Shown here: piece by piece, positions 22,971-36,120 of the stretch
Position numbering within the stretch: position 1 is the first letter of the stretch
How the letters are laid out: each line of letters opens with the position of its first letter
Assembly: GCA_028673005.1 (NCBI GenBank)
Contig: CM054113.1
Coordinates: forward strand, 213,643,504 to 213,707,503
Direction of reading: 5' to 3'
DNA from: Tanypteryx hageni
Lineage: Eukaryota > Arthropoda > Insecta > Odonata > Petaluridae
Length of the DNA stretch: 64,000 nt
Position numbers and translations under genes: made by a program
Notes under the pieces: model-generated
The model's input: the letters and a program-made list of their open reading frames with translations, nothing else
What the model was told of the DNA's origin: nothing
The model's database searches: none

Positions 22971-25900
22971 GTGCGAAAAACAATTTTTTTCGATTTTCGA
23001 CTGAGCCTAGAGCGGAAAAGTTACCTTTTGAATAGTCTAACAATAGGGATTTTTTAAAATCAATCAACATTTTCCGATTCCGCTAGGCAACTCTTGTTTT
23101 TAACCGTTAAAATACGAACGAAACCACCCGATAGAGGAAGTTCTTTGCTTGTTTTGGCCTTCTGGAACCCAAACAACCCAGAACTAAACATCGGGAGGTG
23201 GCTGTTCCACACGTGCCCAACCCAACCGCCCTACCATGTGGACACGCGTATTTGCGTGATACTGTTTCTTATTAACAAATCTCGGCATTACATGGCGAGA
23301 TTCAAGTCGACCTAGAATTAATCCTTCCCAGTTTTCTGGACCGCAAACTTTCACCGATGCTTCAGTTAGTAATTTTATTATTTATTATTAGATTTACCCA
23401 ATTTCGGGATTTTCCCGTAACATATATACATATACTTTGTAGAAATAAGAAGATTCTTCAACTAACTCGCTCCAAATGAGGAATTTTTCGAACTGCATAT
23501 TGATGGCTTCGTGATTATTTCACACTCTCAAATATAGACTAAGGCAACATATATCAAGCCCGTGAGTAAATACTACCTTTCACTGAAGCGTAAAACAATA
23601 CAGCTCATCTAGCATAGAACAAAAACTCGCTGTTTTAACCAAAAGAAAGGTTTCCAAAATTAAAACGATATCTTATTAAGAAGCTAGAGCGTAATTTTCT
23701 TCGGGTAATTGCGATTGCTTTGGGCGTAAATAAAGGCAAAAAATGGCACGGGTCCTTTATCTGAAAGTTATGGAGCTCCATTTTTAGTGGTGGAGCATAC
23801 TTTTTGGGAGTTGCAGTGCAAAATTCCTTTTGTTATTACTTTTTATGCGAAAAATAAGCTTTCAATGAGAAATCAATTTTAAATCTATTTATAAGAGCAA
23901 TACTATGCAACTTTTAATGTGAAACGATAGTAGCAAGTGATTTTCAATTATTTTGACGAGTCTTTTTAGAAATACCGCGATATCTGTAAACAATTATATG
24001 CAGCTCTCTCTCTCTCGACAAACGGAAAAATTACTATGAACTTGGGAGTATCCCAAGCTACGAGTTGAAATGAATAAAAATAATTTACAGAAAATAACGA
24101 GTTAAAAAATTAGTATGACAAAATATAAATAATTTTTAAAGAAATGCTTCTTTTCTTGTAGGACCTCCCTAGCCTGGGGCTCCAGTTCATTGCACTTGTT
24201 CGTTATTAGTACGTTTCGCCACTGCCCATTTTCTTCTTGTATGACTATATGATTAATTTCACTTCCTACGCAAATTCTAGACAACCCTTGAATTCCGAGA
24301 TCGGTATAACCAACTCTTCTTCTCTTTGGCATTGCTAATCTTTCTCTAATACTTCCTCTGATCTCTTCAAAATCGCCATCTGCACTGGAAGTTGCTTCGT
24401 TAATAAATTTGGAGCAGGAACAAGTCCTCTATTCACCCATAACACGGCGCCGCTTTTCTGTTTATGATTTATTCATTTTTTTGCGACATTTCTCCTCGTA
24501 AAATGTCACCACTCGTATTTCTGACGTCTAACCCAGCTCTTCCTTCCCGCTTGAGGGCGTCTCTCCCCACTCACTCTTTCTTTTTCACCCCAGAAGCTTC
24601 ACTTTCTACGTGAGAGTAGTTCTACACGAAGGAACGAACCTCTTTAACATTCTCTTCCACTTGGTTTCCACGCGTCTTGTCCTTTAACCCTCGCTCATCT
24701 TCTCTCCCTATTTCACTTCTTCCCTCATCGCTTCTTCGTGTAGCGCCAGTTTGACTGCTCATTCTCCTCTTCCTATTTTTCCTATACTTCCTCGCCGCAC
24801 CACGTTGCTAACGGGCCTCGCACTTTTGTCCTCACGTACCTACATAACTCTCTACCTTTTCACCTGTTTTCTCCCCATTCGAAAAACCCATTTTTTTATA
24901 AAATCGATTTAAGAAACGCTCATATCTCATGCGTGAATGATTTGAAGAACATATATTTTCCTTTTAGTACTCCACTCGATGACTTGACATTCCCTTGCTC
25001 GAATTTTGTTTCAATTGAATGTTTTTCGTCTCTTCATGTCGTTTTACCTACGTTTTTATGTGTGTAGTGAGTGCGTAAATATAGGCGTGCCTTCATATTA
25101 TTTCTCTAATGTCGTATTTTTGTAAATTTTACCTCGTCGTGGGGTAACTGGATGAAGTAAGAGCAACCTCATTATTGTGCTTCTTCAGGTTCCGGCAGAG
25201 CCTGCTATCCCGATCACCCACAATAGACATGCCAATGATGTTCGTCATTAAAATTTCTTTCTAAATTGCCTAATTCTAATTTTGACATCACTAGATACGA
25301 TATAGTAATATAGCTAAAATACATTTTAAAAGCAATTTTATTTCATTCGAGCTTAAGAATTTATTTTAAATAAAAAAATCAGATTTTATCATCTTCTAAA
25401 ATTATAAATTTAGTTTCAATGTCTACGATTCCCATTTTCGAGGAATATGAGACCGCCAATTAAATTAGTGCTGTGAATTTCTATTGAAGAATACCCTGAA
25501 AAATTGACTTGATATATAAGATAAATATAAACCACGATTAATGTAACAGATATCTTAATGATTATTTTATTTGACTAAAATATATTTCAATGATATTATA
25601 AGTGCTTATTCTGATAATATCTAGAAATTCTGAACTTTTGTCTAAATATACTTGGTTCTATCGTGCACTATCTCTTTAGTTCTTATCTGCCTTTTTATTA
25701 ATCTGAACATAACGTGCTATCTCTGCATTCTTATTGCCTCCATATCCCTTTTTTCTCCCTCTCAATTTAGAAACTCCCTTACAATGCCAATTTAATGCTT
25801 CCTTCATCTTTCTCTCCGTTCCTTTGATAATCTCAACTTTAATCTCATTTTCCTACTTTCCCCACCGCCTGTTGTGAGCTCCCTTTCATCTCTCCCTTAT

Positions 25901-26860
25901 AATCCTTTCAAATTTATTCATACGTCTCTTTGTGCTGTCATTTTAACGTTTCCTTCCCTTTTTCCATTTCGCAGTTTCTTCTCGTATTCTGTGATATACG
26001 AGTAGTGTTGTTTTGTTCATTGCACTGCAGCGGCGCCATGTTCGACGCTTTTGCACTGCAATTTAAAGTCTCTATCCGTTGATGATGCAAGAAATCACTG
26101 CCCTTCAGCCGTTAGATGTTACGATAACCTTTCTTTTTCCAGAATGAATCTAGGTTATTCCATAAAACCTCAATGCTTAGCATTTGGCCTGTCTTCACCA
26201 AAAATATTACATTAATCCATTCATCATACTACTCTCCATTTCTTTAAGATGATATTAAATTGTGTGTGTGTGAGAGAGAGATAAAGGCAAAAGGGTAGCA
26301 TAGCACACTTAAAAATATTAATATCATTATTAATTATACTAAAATATTTTGGATAAAGGAAATTAGATTGATTGACAGGAGAAACCAGATTAGAAACATC
26401 TTGGATTTCGATCCTTTCTCTCCATTTCTTATTTTGTATTGCATTACGCTCCCTTTTTAAATTTCATTTGCCACTAATCCCTCACTCCAGTCAGTGATAT
26501 CTCTAGAGCCATTAATCCATCCCGTTCCATTTTATCTCCATTATTCTGCGGCCATCCGATTATTTTGATCCCATTATTTCTGACTGCTTGCATTTCCAGT
26601 TACATGATCTGTGTCTTAAAGGATTATGTACTCGCAGTGCCATTTCAAACACATTCGGCCGCTCCCTAGATTAAATCATACATGAAGGAGATCGAACTAT
26701 CGCACCCACTGAGAGCAGATAGCCCTTTAAGAGTTAACCTATTTTTTTAAACTTTGAAAGTTACCATTCGAGTACACGCATTAATCGAGATCCGAAATGA
26801 GCTCCATTTGATCATTTAGATGCATACGTCGAATTCCTCTCGTTACATACATCTTCCTTC
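22971..26860. other. Non-coding, nothing recognised
   Basis: A GC-richer patch lies at about 24480-24880, and short (CT)n or (GT)n(GA)n runs at 24005 and 26265. No coding domain or RNA gene was recognised over about 3.9 kb. Confidence 0.35.
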
Positions 26861-27537
26861 CCTCTGGTTTCTCTCCACTCGCCCTTCACCAACTCCCCTC
26901 CTGTCTATTCCTCCATCGTCTGCATTTTAGAACCGCACTTGATCTCATTTTCTCATCATTTCCGTTGATCATAACATTATTTCCTTCCAAGTTCCTTCCT
27001 CGACACTACTTCCCTTCCTCTTTCCCACATTTGCTCCCTATCTCGCTCCGCCATTTTCCGTCCCTCCTCGAAGAGATTTTTTTATTTCCTCCGCACAATT
27101 TCACTCCCTTTTTTCTCTCGATCTGTCTTCTTTCCTCTCGACACACTTTCTTTTTCCTCCACTCTCTTTTTCTAACCCTCCCTTTCTCTCCCAAACTTCC
27201 TCCGCGTTCCTCCATAATTTCTTTTCCCTTATCCTTCCATACGTTTTTACTCTCTCTTCAAACTCTACTCTTCCTCACAGCCTTACTAAAACCACTCTTC
27301 TTCCAACCCTTCCCTCTCTCTCTCTCTCTATTTCCTCTTTTCCGAATTTCCCTCCTACGGCCTTTTTCTCCACTCCTGCTCCATTATCCCGTTTCCTCTC
27401 CTTACCTTCTCCGAATACTATCGCCAATATCCACTTTCAACCTTTCCCCTATCCTTCATCCCACGCAACTTTCCTCCCCCAATTTCTGCTCTTTCGATCC
27501 CATTCGAATCTCTCCCTCTCTCTCTCACCCCCTTTAA
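26861..27537. repeat. Very long pyrimidine-rich tract (~680 bp)
   Basis: Over 26861-27537 the plus strand is overwhelmingly C and T. Because stop codons need purines, a 190-codon plus-strand frame (26965-27537) stays open. Its product is only Phe, Leu, Ser and Pro with a few others and no motif. I treat the frame as compositional, not a gene. Confidence 0.85.
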
Positions 27538-30215
27538 TACCATGGATCAGTCATCTCTCCCATTCAGTCGAGAAGTGGACTTCGAAAAAGTTTTGATGAC
27601 ATTGGCTCGGAGTTCTGGTGGTTTTTCCTGCTCGGATAGTTCCACAGTGGGACAGTCGACGGTAATAATTCAATAGTTGAATAAAATTGAATACTTAAGC
27701 TATATCATTGAACTGACTTGAAACTTATAAAATCTTGTATTCTGCGACCTATGAAAGTTAAAATTTCGTTGGAACTGTTTTTATAACAATGAAAAACTAT
27801 CACACTAATGCGTTTACTTTTTCTCCACGTAAAACTATCCAATAGTCTAAACAAAATATGAAAGTTTACATAATATGTTACCCTATTCTGCAAATTATCT
27901 CAGAATGTAAAATTATGTAAATACAAGCATAAATTTAACAAAAATTTTATTAATTCGATAATCATAAGAATACTATGCTTCCTTTGTCACAGCTGCATGG
28001 TCGTTACTGCCATCGCCCAGTGTTTGCATTCAGGTTTTTTTACAAGTTTAAACAAATGACAGCAATGACCCGAGTTTTATTGCCATATAAACCACCTCTA
28101 TAACATAAATAGAGTTCAAGTGATTGATTATATCTGTCCCTTCCCCCTCAATACCTCAATAAGAGGGATTTATCAAAGAAACGGGTGGCGGATAAACACC
28201 ATCTGGGAGTTCGAATAAAAAAATTAATAAGGTTTGTTACTAGTTTCGAAAAGACATATATCAAATGCAGTGCTGAAATTAAGCTCTAGAGCAAAAAGAT
28301 ATTAATTTGGTAGAAACTGATCCACAAGTCACTGCTAGCATTGTACAATTCCAGGAAAGCGAATGTAATTTGTTTTTTAGTTTAAACCGCATGGAGTTTT
28401 CCATCTACTTGCAGGTCATTAATTTTCCAGCTAATGGAGAGATTAGAGCATCACAGATTTATTTTTAAAATTGTAAAATTAATTTTTTCAAATGCTTTAT
28501 GCGCAGAATTTTCTCGGTTTTACATAAGGGGAGTTATGCGCCAATTTATTTTTTTAGAATTACTCCATCAATTACCAAAAAGTCGCTAAAGCCACGAATA
28601 TTATAAATTCTCTCCTCATTTATTTACCCCACCAGTTTTAAATATTCTTTAACGTTTCATGTTATTTAAAAGTACAGCTTCTTTCGGAAATAAATCTCTG
28701 CTAAGAGAAACGATGCGGACGCGGATGAATTAAACCGCGACGGAATTATGCGGCTGGCACGGGCGGACTGTTCCATTTTCGCTGAAAGAGGATATGATCC
28801 ATCCGCGGAGATAAAAGGAATTCGAATATACGTTGGGCATGAGGTAGGTATGCTTTTTATAGTGCTCTGAAATTGGTCGCCGAAGAGATTTGCTTTATCA
28901 CGCTGCGAGTCTCTCTCTCTCTCTCTCGAAATAGCTTCCATTTATCATGCAAGCATTCGCCGTTCAAACCTCGCGACTAAAATCCTCTTTCGTTTATCTT
29001 CTCCAACGCGCGCTATTTTTTAATGGCTTTCTTTATCTTCTATAAAACGCTTCCTTGCTAAATTGAGCGCAGCTTTAATTCGCAAGTGGCTTTGTTTTTC
29101 TTCGCAGTTGTTGATGAGCGGGTTCTTGTCCTAATCGTTGCGACGGCGTTTCCAGTAGATACTAATGGAGAAATGGCGTGACGCATCTGTGGGGAATAGC
29201 AAAAAATCCGAAGGACCTAAAAAGCGGCGAGCGTTTTGTTTGTTCTTTGATCATTTGTTAAGAAGGAAAATGGGAATGTACGACATTATTTTCGAAGAAA
29301 AAAATATTTATAGAGGGTTTTTTTGGCATTCCCAATTTGTTTGCGAGCAGCTGATTAAATCTTGTCATTTAAAAAATGCACTCATCTGCTTATCCTGCAA
29401 TTCTCCAGTTAATGCAATCATTTAATCTAAATTATAATTTTACTTTAATCGCTGCAGTTATTGTAGGTCTGGCAATTTTTTATGGAAGGAGACTTTTATT
29501 AGTTAATTTAGCTATTTTCAAGTGTAATACACTTTTAAATGTAGATATTTAGCCGTATATATGCTCGAAAGTAAAGTATTTCAGCATAGAAAATAGGAAT
29601 AACTAAATTCATTGCATTATAAATTTGGTATGATAGCGTGAAAGGAATTTTTTAAAAAATTTACTCTATATTTAAATTTCTATTAAGCAGAATCAGTGCT
29701 TCATTTTTTTAGAGCATTCGTGAAATGTTGCGTATTAAATAAAACTATTCTCTTGTTGAAAAATCTCAGTTATAAATAAGCTCCATCTAGGATGTCATAA
29801 ATGACATATTAATATAACTATTAAATACATGTGTCCCTGTAATGAGCATACACTGACCAAATAACCTGATATTAGCAAGATACCAGATAGTCCAATGTTT
29901 TTCATTTAAATCCGAACAAACTCCCTTTACGATACCATTGAAATATGCATTTAAACGTTACAAGACAGAATCAAAATTCTTCAGTTTTCTTGGATAAATG
30001 TTCCTTTTACTATGCTATATTTAGTGTATTTTTCTGATATATACAATCGTCTGTAACTTTTATTTATGGATAATAACAACCTGGAAAGAAATAATATTTT
30101 CGCCAGCGCACTAATGCAACTTTTTAGGAAAGAATTTTCACTACTTTTCACGGAGAACCCCTCACATTTCGAAAGTCATTTGTTCGAGTAGAATCTCGGA
30201 GACGGGACGACGAAA
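27538..30215. other. Non-coding, nothing recognised
   Basis: A CpG-containing patch lies at about 28690-29180 and a short (CT)n at 28910-28927. No domain or RNA signature was seen. Confidence 0.35.
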
Positions 30216-30221
30216 CGAGAC

Positions 30222-30274
<53 letters not shown>

Positions 30275-30276
30275 CT
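30222..30276. repeat. (TA)n(CA)n microsatellite
   Basis: About 20 TA units followed by six CA units. Confidence 0.97.
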
Positions 30277-31320
30277 AATCAGTCGTTTCGCTTCATCAAA
30301 CCTCAGACATTTTCACTACATTTCTCCATCTCTTTGCTACATCCTGTTGATGGAGTCATCAACCCTATCTCTTTGCACGCCAGACTTCCGACCGTCTCGA
30401 CTTGATCCAACCAATTTATCCTTGGACGCGAGATACTTTTTGTAGAACGCGACGGGAGTCACCTCAACAAGGGCTCTTTATGTAAGCTCTCCTGCGTTGG
30501 GGAATGGCCGGGAGTAGTTGGCAGAAATGGTCAACGCGCAAACACAGACGCACCAGCGGCTCATGGGGATACATGGCGGTGACGAGTGTCGATGGGTGCC
30601 AGGCCTCGCCTCTATGCGGGGGTGACCATTTCCTTACCTCAATAGTCCACCGCCGGATGGAAAAACCGCGTATGCATGTTGACTCTTGGGGGCATGTCAT
30701 AAAGCCCGATGTAGTTACACGGTGTGAGCGGATTGCGTCACAGCTTTAAAAAGAACGAGTGATCGAAGGGGAAGACCGTTACTACTAATTGTAAGATGAC
30801 TTTTGCGGTTTATCTTCGGTATTAGTGAGTCTATTCCAGCTAGCAAATACAACCGATATTCTCTCACTCTCTCTCTCCAAATGATACTCATTTTTATCTT
30901 TGGCTCAAGGTTTTTGTGATATTATATGTACATCCTTGTGAATATATGAGCAAGCGTAAAATTTAAACTTTAAATATCACAACATTTGCCAAGGCTTGAT
31001 CTTTGCGAAAATGCAATAACAACTTTTATTTATTTGTCCTTAATCGTCGCAAGTAGGCTTATAGCAGAGATTCAACAACTGTTAACATCATTTTATATCC
31101 ATTATAAATAGCTTCTTCTCACGGAGGATATATATCATTATATATCGACGACTCATACAGAGGAGGATATAACATCTAACATATAACATAAGCTATTATC
31201 AACCAGTCTCAACGGGTGTCCTCAAAGAGATACATCAAAGAAATGGTGAGATTGCCTAATTATAAATGCATGGAATTAATGGATCATATGATCCCTATGC
31301 TGCAAGCGTAAGGTGAAATG
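30277..31320. other. Non-coding; GC-richer segment 30300-30780
   Basis: The 30300-30780 segment has balanced composition and overlapping frames of 78-81 codons on both strands. Its minus strand near 30375-30440 gives a short INWLDQVETVGSLACKE run vaguely like the C-terminus of LINE proteins. That is too little to call. Confidence 0.3.
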
Positions 31321-31323
31321 ATG

Positions 31324-31394
31324 GCTACGGCAGTTCGGTGGTAGAATCTTCACCCGGCAAATGGAAGACACGGGTTCGATTTCTGGTCATAGCA
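31324..31394 (+). pseudogene. tRNA-Gly-like relic (tRNA pseudogene or SINE head)
   Basis: A 71-base cloverleaf can be drawn. The acceptor GCTACGG pairs with TCATAGC (one mismatch, one wobble). The D-arm GTTC..GAAT with GGTGGTA matches tRNA-Gly. The T-arm holds GGGTTCGATT. The anticodon arm has a mismatch, position 33 is C instead of T, and the anticodon position reads GGC, so a working tRNA-Gly is unlikely. A T6 run at 31397-31402 could end Pol III transcription. This is either a decayed tRNA gene or the 5' head of a tRNA-derived SINE. Confidence 0.6.
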
Positions 31395-31402
31395 GATTTT
31401 TT

Positions 31403-34400
31403 CCTCCTGTTTCAAAATTTTCCACTATGGATTAGAAGAGAATTCTCTCCGTCTATTTCCAGAAGATAATTTTTATTATGAATTTCAAATTTCATGTACA
31501 TATAAAAGATTATTTTTCATCGATATCAAATTTATGTTCACCATGAATCCCCTCCAACCATATGCTCGTAAGCAATGAAAAGCACAGATTTGGATGGATA
31601 TTGCTTTTATTTATTAAAATTCTATTATATCCTGACAGTAATGATCTTTTATCTTTCCAGTCTTCATTTGCCTCCACTACAACAGGTGATGTCGTGGTTG
31701 CATAAGTTCAGAAAGGTCTGAGTAAACTTGAGCTATTTACTATTGTACCAATGAAGTATACGTTATAGTTCTATTTTTTTAAAACACTTTGAAAGCGTGG
31801 AAAATGTATTTTTATCGGGAAATCCAAAGGTCCGATAACCAAAAAGCCCATAACGTAAATTTACAATAATACATTAAAATTTGCATTTATATGCAAATTC
31901 CTCTTGGTATTAATATATTGAAGTTATTAAATAAAAACCCACCAGCCACTTACGACATAATTATTAGAATTGATAAATCAATTCCGAAATAAAGTTTGGA
32001 ACAAATTGTCTTCATTGGTTCACATAGTAAATTTTGTCAAAAAACGAATTCGAAATCGAGTTTGGAACTATATCTTTTCATTCACTCATACAGTAAATTT
32101 TGGTGAAATACTTCAGGTCGGGTGAGGTCGGCTTGGTAAAGTTATTCTCCCGTCGGCGGTGACCGCTAATCACCAACCTTCTAACCTCTGACCTTCTTTC
32201 CTTCTCTCTCCGTCCTGATTAGTAGTCGTCCCAAGCGTATTGTCAGCCTAAACCAATTTTTAGCATTCTATCGTAACTAGTAATAAACTGTCATGCGGAT
32301 TTCATTATATTACTTCATGAACCGTTTCGTCAACTTTAAGCGACGCATTGATGTGTAGAAGAAGATTATTCATTACGGAAACTGATCGATCTATTCGCTT
32401 AAATCGTTTCCAGCCTAGCAATTCAATACGCAGAAACGTTCCGCTTTCGAGAATTCAATTTAAGGCGACCGCTTGAAGGCTAGTCACGTGGCAAATCCTC
32501 GCGCGATTGATTGGACGGCGATAAAGCAATCCCGGTAAGCCAGAAAATTGTTCCTTACGACGCGTCCCCGTGGGAAAGAGCGCGGTAGGGAAGTGTCGAG
32601 GGTGTTTGAGACTGGGAAATAAGGAGAGCATGTCTACGGAATGCGCCGTTAATCACATCCTGTCCAACCCCATAGAGGAAAAAGTTTAAATCGATTCGAG
32701 GAAGGAAGGAACTGAGGCGAACATTTATTTCCAGAGAATTTACCGGTGCATTCCAATGATAATTCCACTAGAATATGTGACTGCCAGTATCTCCGAGAGA
32801 AGAATATGTACAATCCCCGTTGACAACACAGTAAAAAATAATATATTTTTCTGTAGAAAAGCACTATATAATTTCAGGTGTGGAAATTTTTACAGCATTT
32901 ATTTTTTCCAGCAATAGGCAAAATTAAAAGTGTTTTACTAGCGCCACGCATACCAAAAAATATGTGGCTTGCGCTTCGAATCCCTCACTTGTAATATTAT
33001 TCTAGACGGAAGAACACCCTCGAGAAGACTATTGGGTATATTTTTTGACAACATGAATTGTGTTCGATGCCCGTTTGCAAACTTCTATCTCGACGTTCTG
33101 TGTTAAAATCCTTTAAGCTATTTCTCTCTCTCTCTATTAGCGCAACCTACCTGCTAAGGGTCAGTTTTGCTTCCTTATATTCCGTCAAATCCCACCATTT
33201 TTGCCTGCATCTTCGCCTCTCATTTGACCCTGGAAATTTATCAAGATAGTTTCTCGTCCAAGGATCTCTTGTCCTACTTTGTTCTCTATCCCTCTTTCAC
33301 CCATTTTCTGTCTCTCTCACACTCTATTACGGACCCTATCCCATACGGCTATTTCTCTCTCTGAGCAGTGACTGAGTTGGTGAGAGTCTCCGGAATTTAC
33401 CTAGCTGTTTACCGAGCTCTCTCGAGATGCGTCCGTCCCTTTTCCCTCATCTCCCAACGAGGCGGGTTTGCTGCATACACAAACACCTACACCACGACAG
33501 ACACAACAGTTCCACGATACAGATAAAGAGTGAGGAAAGAGAGATGGAACCGCCACTGATCCATTAACAATTTCACGATGGGAGTGCAATTGAAGTTAAG
33601 CCTTTGAGAGGTAATTAATTCAAATTCCTGACGAAGGTCGGTAGGCGGAGGTCGTCTTGTTTGATAGAGGGAGAGAGAGGGAGGAGTTGTCCTGTACAGC
33701 TGCGAGTGCGCACTACAAACTTTTCAAATGCAACAGTTACTAATACGGCAAGGATTCGATTTACGCCAACTTTTCGAAGCGAAATAAAAAGAAACGCGTA
33801 GGTTCGAGTGCGTCGGTTCGTGGTATTTTTCCATTTGCATTGAATATCAAAGCAGAGAACTTAAAACTCCTGAATATGCGAGTGGAGCAGCCGACGAAAA
33901 TAGATTGATTCGCATATGTTTCGCCCGAGAATTAAAAAATTAAACTTTTGAAATAAAATTACGAATCATTCTGATATTGTATAACAGTGAAGTGGCAATA
34001 CCAATTTTAGGTGCATGGCTTCAACAATTTTTAAATAGAAAAGTTAGGCGATATCCAAAGCTCAGAAATTCCAAATACTTTAGAAAAAAACAGTTTCACG
34101 GCGGGTGAACCGATGAAAATTATTCTTTACTTACGGAGAAATTTCTACGAAACGTTCATTTGCGGTCGAAGTAAACTTATCGGTTGTTTACGTAAATCTG
34201 GGTCAAAGTTTAATTGTCACGGGTCGCCTTTCTCTTGCTAAATAAAATTTTCTGTGCTCTTGTGTAATGCACGCCCACGTTCGAGATAAAGTGCATAGTT
34301 TCTAAAAAATGGGCTCATGATCGTGAACAATGACAAATATGTATGTGAAAATGTGCATATGCTTTTCATCCGACGGTTGGAGGATGAATAAAAACTCTAT

Positions 34401-34639
34401 AAAAGCCTTCACAGCGTTCCTCTGAATTCAATTAGAAATAGAACAGTAAATTATTTTAAAAATCACTGGCTGTATACTGGAATAACGAGGCTTAACTTAA
34501 ATCACCGTATGAATATTAATAAATAAATATTTACTTAACATTTTCATAAATCAAAAGCGATAAAACAAATAAAATGACAACTAATATTTCAATACGATCC
34601 GAATTTCGATGTGATTCATAATCTTTTTTAAACTTTACC
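31403..34639. other. Non-coding, nothing recognised
   Basis: A CpG-richer patch lies at 32130-32640, short (CT)n runs at 33122-33135 and 33350, and a G/A-rich run at 33665-33685. No coding domain was recognised. Confidence 0.35.
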
Positions 34640-35826
34640 TTAGAAAAAGAAACTAACGGTCATCTCAATTTTCTAGACATACGCGTAACCATTCCAATAG
34701 TAGGCACATCTTTATCTTCAGGAAACCTACATATACGGATCACGTCATTCATGATACCTCATCCCACCCAATTCCCCACAAACATGCAGCTTTTGGCTCC
34801 ATGATCCGCCGCCTTCTATATATTCTCCTTAATAAAACATCCTTCAGAGCTTAACACCATCAAACTAATAGCAATAAACAACGGCTACAATAGCAGATTA
34901 CTAGACCTATACTAAAACAGAAAACTAAACAAAAATACTCCACAAAATGGCCTCCCTTCTTGTAACGTCGATTCGCTTGTTCCCCTTGATAAATCGCCAA
35001 ATGGCGTAAACTACAATTTTTAGGTAATATTTCCTACAAATTATCAAATCTACTCCCCAAGAACAACTTCAAAGCAGCTTTATACACTCCTTTTAACCTA
35101 TTGAAATTAATCGGCAATTATAAAGACAAAATGGAAGTGGAAGACAAGTGTGGTGTGTACAAGCTCTCTTATGATAGCTGAGGTGCTTCCTTTATCGAAA
35201 AAACTGGCAGAAATTTTAAAACGAGAGTAGGCAAACATAAACGGCCATTCAGATTGAAGAATGATTGTTCACACTTTGCCAAACATCTCTTGGAGGAAAA
35301 TCTTCGGAGCTCCTTTTCTGTGAAAGTGTTGCACGCGCTAAACAAAGGCCAAAAGGATGGACGCTCCAGAACAGGGGTCAGCAACCTACAACCCAAGGGC
35401 CACATGCAACCCCCAAGAGCGCTCTATGCGGCCCGCGAAGCTATGCTGAAAAAGTGATCGGTAAAGTTTAATACAGACAAATTCATATTTTTCACCAAAA
35501 TTATAGTCTCCAATCCTTTTCTGGTGAAGTCTTAACGCTAGTAAATTATTTTGACTTGATTTTCAGTAATATGAGACAACAGAATCTCTAGGTAATCTCT
35601 GATGTAAAGACTCATCCGGCCCGCCGAAGCTCTCGTGACTTCTAACGCGGCCCTCCGAAGCATTCACAGTTACAAATGCGGCCCGCCATGCAGAAAAGGT
35701 TGTCAACCCATGCTCTAGATCAATTGGAGGTCATGCTGTGTACTTCGCAGAAAGACCACCTTATCCAAAGTACCAAGTATTTAAATTGTTTATTCTCCAT
35801 GATGGATAAATTCCACAAAGTAACGC
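34640..35826 (+). pseudogene. Penelope-like element remnant: RT 3' part plus GIY-YIG, split by a MITE
   Basis: In several frames the plus strand reads NGHLNFLDIRVT and RKPTYTDHVIHDTSSHP with AAFGSMIRRLLYI, which is the end of a Penelope RT and its thumb. Next come NTIKLIAINNGYN, NISYKLSNLLPKNNFKA, and a GIY-YIG domain (KCGVYKLSYDS, stop, GASFIEKTGRNFKTRVGKH). The GIY equivalent is GVY; the YIG equivalent is mutated to FIE. There are frameshifts near 34725 and 34850 and in-frame stops. A 341-bp MITE (35372-35712) breaks the nuclease, and the C-terminal LDQLEVMLC resumes in the right sense after it. The upstream RT palm is missing, so this is a 5'-truncated, dead copy, distinct in sequence from the copies at 2.0 and 63.4 kb. 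Confidence 0.85.
35372..35712 (-). mobile_element. hAT-type MITE, family A, copy 1
   Basis: The ends CAGGGGTCAGCAACCT and AGGTTGTCAACCCATG are inverted repeats. The flanks CTCCAGAA (35364-35371) and CTCTAGAT (35713-35720) match 6/8. Interior GGCCC-rich ends surround an AT-rich middle. It is the same family as 57363-57703 but in the opposite orientation. It sits inside the Penelope nuclease remnant and is therefore younger than it. Confidence 0.88.
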
Positions 35827-35859
35827 CTCAAACTACGAATTTTATATGTTTCCCACTCA

Positions 35860-36062
35860 TTTCCCATTTCTGTCCACCCCCTACATTTCCTCTCCGTCTA
35901 CTAACCCTCACCGGCATCTCCCATCGACACCCCCACCTAACCTGCTCCTTTCCCCTCCCACGGCTACAGATACTTCGAAGACCCTTCTCCCCCGTTCCAC
36001 TCCTAACCCCTTTCCCCACCTTCTCCCTCCCTTTCTTTTTTCCCTCTCTACCTCCCCTAATA
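35860..36062. repeat. Pyrimidine-rich tract
   Basis: C/T/A-rich with CCCTC, CTTTCCC and CTCCCTC runs and few G. It explains the open frames of 63-157 codons here. Confidence 0.7.
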
Positions 36063-36068
36063 GAATAT

Positions 36069-36120
36069 ATATATCAGTGGCGTGCAGTGGAAGAAGTTAG
36101 TGAAGCAGGCTTGAATTTCC
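36069..36120. mobile_element. Possible truncated hAT terminal end
   Basis: CAGTGGCGTGCAGTGG resembles the start of some hAT non-autonomous elements. No matching inverted end was found downstream. Confidence 0.25.

Noticed and set aside
26965..27537. 190-codon plus-strand open frame
   Set aside because: The sequence is a pyrimidine tract. The product is Leu/Phe/Ser/Pro only, and stop codons are excluded by composition.
30330..30700. Possible LINE C-terminus (NWLDQVE run) near a (TA)n(CA)n repeat
   Set aside because: The similarity is a handful of residues, and no RT or endonuclease domain is adjacent.
33628..33660. CTGACGA box that could start another hammerhead
   Set aside because: No GAAA box or hairpin follows at the needed spacing.
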